Shown one piece after another: positions 61,010 to 64,000 of a DNA stretch of 64,000 nt. The stretch comes from Promicromonospora sp. AC04 (GTDB lineage Bacteria; Actinomycetota; Actinomycetes; Actinomycetales; Cellulomonadaceae): the NCBI RefSeq assembly GCF_003058225.1, contig NZ_QBUG01000003.1, forward strand, positions 124,001-188,000, read 5' to 3'. Every line of letters begins with the position of its first letter. The first letter of the stretch is position 1. Under the pieces are notes generated by a model that saw only the letters and a program-made list of their open reading frames with translations, did no database searches and was not told the DNA's origin. Both the position numbers and the translations under genes were made by a program.

Positions 61010-61834
61010 GTGGCCGACCTGATCAGCGCTATCGCCAGCCTCTTGTGGCCCCTGCTCGTGATCGTCGTGCTGCTGGTCTTCGGGCGGCAGCTCCTGTCGA
61101 AGCTGAGAAACTCCGACGATGTGACGCTCGAGATCGGCGGACAGCGGCTCAACTTCAAGCAGGCGACGGACCAGCAGTCCGACATGATCACCGACCTGCA
61201 GCGCGAGGTGGCCTCGCTGAAGCACCGGCTGGACGAGGTCGTGCCCGGTGCGAGCTACCGCGAGCATGCTGCCGTGCTGCCGCCCTACGAGTACGCCGAA
61301 CGGCGTGGCGACAACGACTGGCCCCGGCCGATCGAGACCCCCGGTGGAGCCGGGCTGGAAGAACGTGAGCCCAACGACGAACGCCGCGAGCCCGAGCAGT
61401 CGACTGGACCTGGTTACCCACACACAGTGCCCGGTGGACTGCCGACGACGAGCCGACCGACGCCGCGTTCGATCCTCTGGGTTGACGACCACCCCGAGAA
61501 CAACGCAGTCCTGGCCGACTCATGGCGACGTGACGGCGCAGACGTCAAGATCGCGCGCTCGACCAGCGAGGCGATGCGCCTTCTCGAGGGGCGCCGGTAT
61601 GGCCTGATCATCTCGGACATGGGCCGCCGTGAGTCCGACGTCGAGGTACCCGACGCCGGCCTGCGCCTCCTCGCGAACGTCCGCGCCACGGACCCAGGCA
61701 CTCCGTTCGTGCTTTACGGGAACGTCGCCCAGTTCGCCGAAGCCGCGCGCTCCGCGGGCGCGACGATGGTCACCGGGTCGACCTTCGAACTGATGGAGTT
61801 CGCGAGCGAGCTGGGGATGTTCGCCGAGGTGTGA
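61010..61834 (+). CDS. Membrane-anchored protein with C-terminal receiver domain
   Basis: A 274-residue protein with an unusual plan. GTG 61010 is the natural start, since the upstream frame is hydrophilic and overlaps the divergent gene. An N-terminal helix (LISAIASLLWPLLVIVVLLVFGRQLL) is followed by a short coiled coil (QSDMITDLQREVASLKHRLDEV), a charged Pro/Glu/Arg linker and a receiver-like domain from about residue 155. That domain has ILWVDDHPENN (acidic pocket), IISDMGRRES (candidate phospho-Asp) and FVLYGNVAQFAEAARSAGATMVTG. No output or kinase domain is present. It may be an orphan phospho-acceptor at the membrane; partner unknown. Confidence 0.8.
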   Translation: MADLISAIASLLWPLLVIVVLLVFGRQLLSKLRNSDDVTLEIGGQRLNFKQATDQQSDMITDLQREVASLKHRLDEVVPGASYREHAAVLPPYEYAERRGDNDWPRPIETPGGAGLEEREPNDERREPEQSTGPGYPHTVPGGLPTTSRPTPRSILWVDDHPENNAVLADSWRRDGADVKIARSTSEAMRLLEGRRYGLIISDMGRRESDVEVPDAGLRLLANVRATDPGTPFVLYGNVAQFAEAARSAGATMVTGSTFELMEFASELGMFAEV

Positions 61835-61864
61835 GGGCCGGCCGTTGTCGGCATCGTGCGCCAG

Positions 61865-62275
61865 TCAGCTACTGGTGGGGCGTCCCCGTGTAGATGCCAG
61901 CGCCCACGCGACGAGAACAGGCTGACCCAAGAGTCGCAATGCACGCTTGCGGTCGGTGTCCAGTCCGAACGCATCCCGGTGCTCCACGAGCTGGGCAACG
62001 TTCCCGGGAAAGATCGCGACGAAGAACGCTGCAGCGAGCGCACCCACCCGACGTCGGGCAGGCTGCTTCCAGGTGGCGACGAGTGCGGCGCCCAGGCTGA
62101 TCTCGACGATGCCTGATCCCACGACGACGACGTCGGGATCGACGGGCACCCAGGTCGGGACCTGCGCCTGGAACTCCTTTCGCGACCGTGTGAGGTGACC
62201 GATGCCTGCGGTCAGGAGGAAGGCGCCGAGCGCCACTTGGCCAATGCCGCGGATGATGCTTCCTGTGGTCGCCAT
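61865..62275 (-). CDS. DoxX-like small membrane protein
   Basis: A 136-residue four-helix membrane protein. ATG 62275 has no strong ribosome binding site. GQVALGAFLLTAGIGHLTRSRKEFQAQVPTWVP, DPDVVVVGSGIVEISLGAALVA and VGALAAAFFVAIFPGNVAQLVEHRDAFGLDTDRKRALRLLGQPVLVAWAL-type blocks match DoxX/DoxD-like proteins (the GHL-F-P motif and the GxxE helix). Their role, perhaps in redox or sulfur metabolism, is loosely defined. Convergent with the receiver gene, 30 bp apart. Confidence 0.82.
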   Translation of the reverse strand: MATTGSIIRGIGQVALGAFLLTAGIGHLTRSRKEFQAQVPTWVPVDPDVVVVGSGIVEISLGAALVATWKQPARRRVGALAAAFFVAIFPGNVAQLVEHRDAFGLDTDRKRALRLLGQPVLVAWALASTRGRPTSS

Positions 62276-62301
62276 GGAATCTATCTTGCCCGCGGAGGTG
62301 G

Positions 62302-62341
62302 GGGTTGAGCCTGTCGCCACTGGTATCAACAGGCTCAACCC
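62302..62341 (-). terminator. Terminator of the right-edge gene
   Basis: A perfect 13-bp stem (62302-62314 with 62329-62341) with a 14-base loop, 14 bases past the stop at 62356. The arms contain ggttgagcctgt, related to the dispersed gtcgagcctgtcgaga element. Confidence 0.75.
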
Positions 62342-62355
62342 ACGCCGAGCACCGC

Positions 62356-64000
62356 TCAGCGCACGAAGTACAACTCCCGCAGTCGCACCGGGGACGACGA
62401 CGAGCTCACGAACCGCACCTTCGCGATCGCGACGCTTGGTAGCGAGAACTGCGCGGTCCTGACGGTGCTGGTCGACGACCTCGCGTTGACGCTGCCCATG
62501 TACCTGTCGCCGATGTACACCTTCATAGAGCCAGAGGATGGCCCCGCGTTGTACCGAAAGCGGACCGTCCGTACAGCGACTCGATCCTCGGTCACTGTCG
62601 ACAGTCCGGACTGCACAAGGGTCGTCAGGTTTCCACCGTGCGTAAGATTCCAGTGCAGGAATGGCGCGTTGCTACAGCGCCATGAAGACCAGGCGCCGAC
62701 GTTGCCGACCGCGTCCTTGGCCCGGACCCGCGCACAGCCCTGCTCACTCGGATCGAGCCCCATATCGAGCGAGGTGCCCTTGTTTTCACCCCACGCCCAG
62801 AGTGGCGCATCGGTCGATAGCATCCCCGCGTCCTGCGCAAACCGCGTCTGGAGCTGGTACGCAGCGACGCCGCGGTCGTCCTGAGCCGCGTACCGGAAGG
62901 TCGGACTCCATGCGTAGTCATAGGTTGACGGCAACCACCGGTCCAACGCAGCGCTCGTAATCTTCGGTCCCGTGCCGTCCACATAGGTGCAGCGCGAGCC
63001 GGTCCACGCCGAGAGGTTCCCCGCGGCGTCGCGCGCTCGGACCGAGAAGCACACCCGGTACGACTTACCAGTGCCGACCGTGAACGACTTCGCCGTGATG
63101 CCCTGGCCTGTCGAGGGATACACCCACGGCCCGATCGATCCGCCATTCGGATCCTTGTGATAGCGGATGTCGTAGCTCGCGACCGCGCCGTTGTCGGTCG
63201 CGGAGTACTTGAAGGTCACGGGCGTTGCGGTGGCGGTGGCCTTCACTGCCGAGGGCGCGGCGGCCACCGATGCCGTGGGCTTGGTGCCGTCGATCGCCAC
63301 ACACTTTTCGGTAGCTGACCAACCGCTCTCGTTTCCGGCCATGTCCGTCGCCCGCACCGACCAGCACCGGCGTGACCCTGGCGGGGCGCTCGTGACGACC
63401 GCCGACTCAGCCCCAACTTGGACGTAGTCGCCGTACGTGCTGGATCCGAAGAGCTTCTGCCGGTACCGGAGTTCCTGAGTGGCAATCCCAATCGCGCGGA
63501 AAGGTATCGTGCCGGAGTCGACGGCCGCGCCCTGCACGCGGTAGTTCCGACTGACGGACACCCCCGAGCCCGCCGCCGTCCACGTCCCGTCGACGGTCAC
63601 GTTGAGCGACACGGGCGAAGTTTCGTCGTGAATCTCGGTCGCTCGATCGATGGTCCATTCGTGGAGGTCAGCGCTCCGCACGTCTCCGGCCGCATCGACG
63701 AACGCCACAGCAGTGGCGTCGTCATCCAGGTCGAACGACGTCACTTGGCCCAGGCTGCCTGCCGCTCCCCCGAATGCCGAGAGCACGGTTAACTCCTCGG
63801 CGCTACGCAGCGTGCCGAGAACGAAGCCCTCACCACCGAGGAAGTCGGCTTTCAAGGTTGTGCCCAGTCCGGTCCTGACGTAGATCCGGTCGCCGTCCAC
63901 GACGGTTGGCGGACTGCTGTTGCAGGAAGCGAACGCAAATCGACTTCGAGTGTCGCCAAGGATGTTGGTCGTTGTCCCGGAACTGCCGCAAGTCGCCACT
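62356..64000 (-). CDS. Secreted multi-domain protein, N-terminus cut by window edge
   Basis: The last 548 codons of a larger protein; the frame is open to the edge, and the GTG at 63999 is most likely an internal Val. It shows an N-terminal propeller-like remnant (SFDLDDDATAVAFVDAAGDVRSADL), then three similar beta-sandwich repeats with paired cysteines: RCWSVRATDMAGNESGW, RVCFSVRARDAAGNLSAW and CARVRAKDAVGNVGAW. These are fibronectin-III/Ig-like RARDxAGNxSxW repeats of actinobacterial surface proteins. The C-terminal part (AVRTVRFRYNAGPSSGSMKVYIGDRYMG) is a final beta domain. Adhesion or carbohydrate-contact function is inferred. Codon use is less GC-extreme than its neighbours. Confidence 0.8.
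   Translation of the reverse strand, partial: VATCGSSGTTTNILGDTRSRFAFASCNSSPPTVVDGDRIYVRTGLGTTLKADFLGGEGFVLGTLRSAEELTVLSAFGGAAGSLGQVTSFDLDDDATAVAFVDAAGDVRSADLHEWTIDRATEIHDETSPVSLNVTVDGTWTAAGSGVSVSRNYRVQGAAVDSGTIPFRAIGIATQELRYRQKLFGSSTYGDYVQVGAESAVVTSAPPGSRRCWSVRATDMAGNESGWSATEKCVAIDGTKPTASVAAAPSAVKATATATPVTFKYSATDNGAVASYDIRYHKDPNGGSIGPWVYPSTGQGITAKSFTVGTGKSYRVCFSVRARDAAGNLSAWTGSRCTYVDGTGPKITSAALDRWLPSTYDYAWSPTFRYAAQDDRGVAAYQLQTRFAQDAGMLSTDAPLWAWGENKGTSLDMGLDPSEQGCARVRAKDAVGNVGAWSSWRCSNAPFLHWNLTHGGNLTTLVQSGLSTVTEDRVAVRTVRFRYNAGPSSGSMKVYIGDRYMGSVNARSSTSTVRTAQFSLPSVAIAKVRFVSSSSSPVRLRELYFVR

Overview
The window is 64 kb of high-GC DNA that reads like the chromosome of a Micrococcales actinobacterium, probably close to Promicromonospora, Cellulosimicrobium, Isoptericola or Cellulomonas. 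The genus is inferred from very high GC, strong GGAGG-type ribosome binding sites, frequent GTG starts, SigE-type sigma factors, MetPS-type transport genes and many secreted hydrolases. It looks like ordinary chromosome. I see no rRNA, tRNA, CRISPR array, phage, transposase or replication origin.

Layout: (1) 1-5822: a left-truncated immune-inhibitor-A-type metalloprotease, an MFS exporter, a septum-formation-type lipoprotein and a secreted endonuclease/exonuclease/phosphatase-fold enzyme. (2) 5840-17197: a branched-chain amino acid ABC operon (livH-livM-livG-livF, minus strand), oligopeptidase B, a GH3 lipoprotein, threonine aldolase, a cold-shock protein and the detached periplasmic-type binding protein livK. 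(3) 17304-23710: a Gly-rich protein, a giant RecB-like nuclease/helicase and an Excalibur-domain membrane protein. (4) 23715-28000: two paralogous modules, each a SigE-family sigma factor translationally coupled to a single-pass membrane protein. (5) 28222-32896: a polar amino acid ABC operon and the metP-metS sodium symporter pair. (6) 32980-37729: alditol-oxidase-like flavoprotein, STAS protein, YbaK editing protein, DUF2087 protein and a VanY-type carboxypeptidase. (7) 38047-43955: two DUF4190-like membrane proteins, a secreted HNH nuclease, an unknown cluster with type VII-secretion flavour, a GH76 mannanase and an anchored unknown. (8) 44000-49969: HrpA-type helicase, small unknowns and twin PspC genes. 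(9) 49980-57004: alpha-amylase, a phytase-like secreted protein, an MFS exporter and unknowns. (10) 57101-64000: SWIM/SNF2 helicase, MmcQ/YjbR protein, a membrane-anchored receiver-domain protein, a DoxX-type protein and a secreted multi-domain protein cut by the right edge.

Common threads: uptake (liv, glutamine-type ABC and MetPS systems) is paired with secreted degradation (M6 protease, GH13, GH76, GH3, nucleases, phytase-like), which suits a soil saprophyte. The most unusual structural feature is that several large enzymes (oligopeptidase B, the RecB-like nuclease/helicase, HrpA and the SNF2 helicase) carry low-complexity in-frame inserts. In HrpA and the SNF2 helicase the insert DNA is a long inverted repeat, as if palindromic elements had been accepted inside open reading frames. 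Terminators are mostly long perfect hairpins, often shared by convergent genes.
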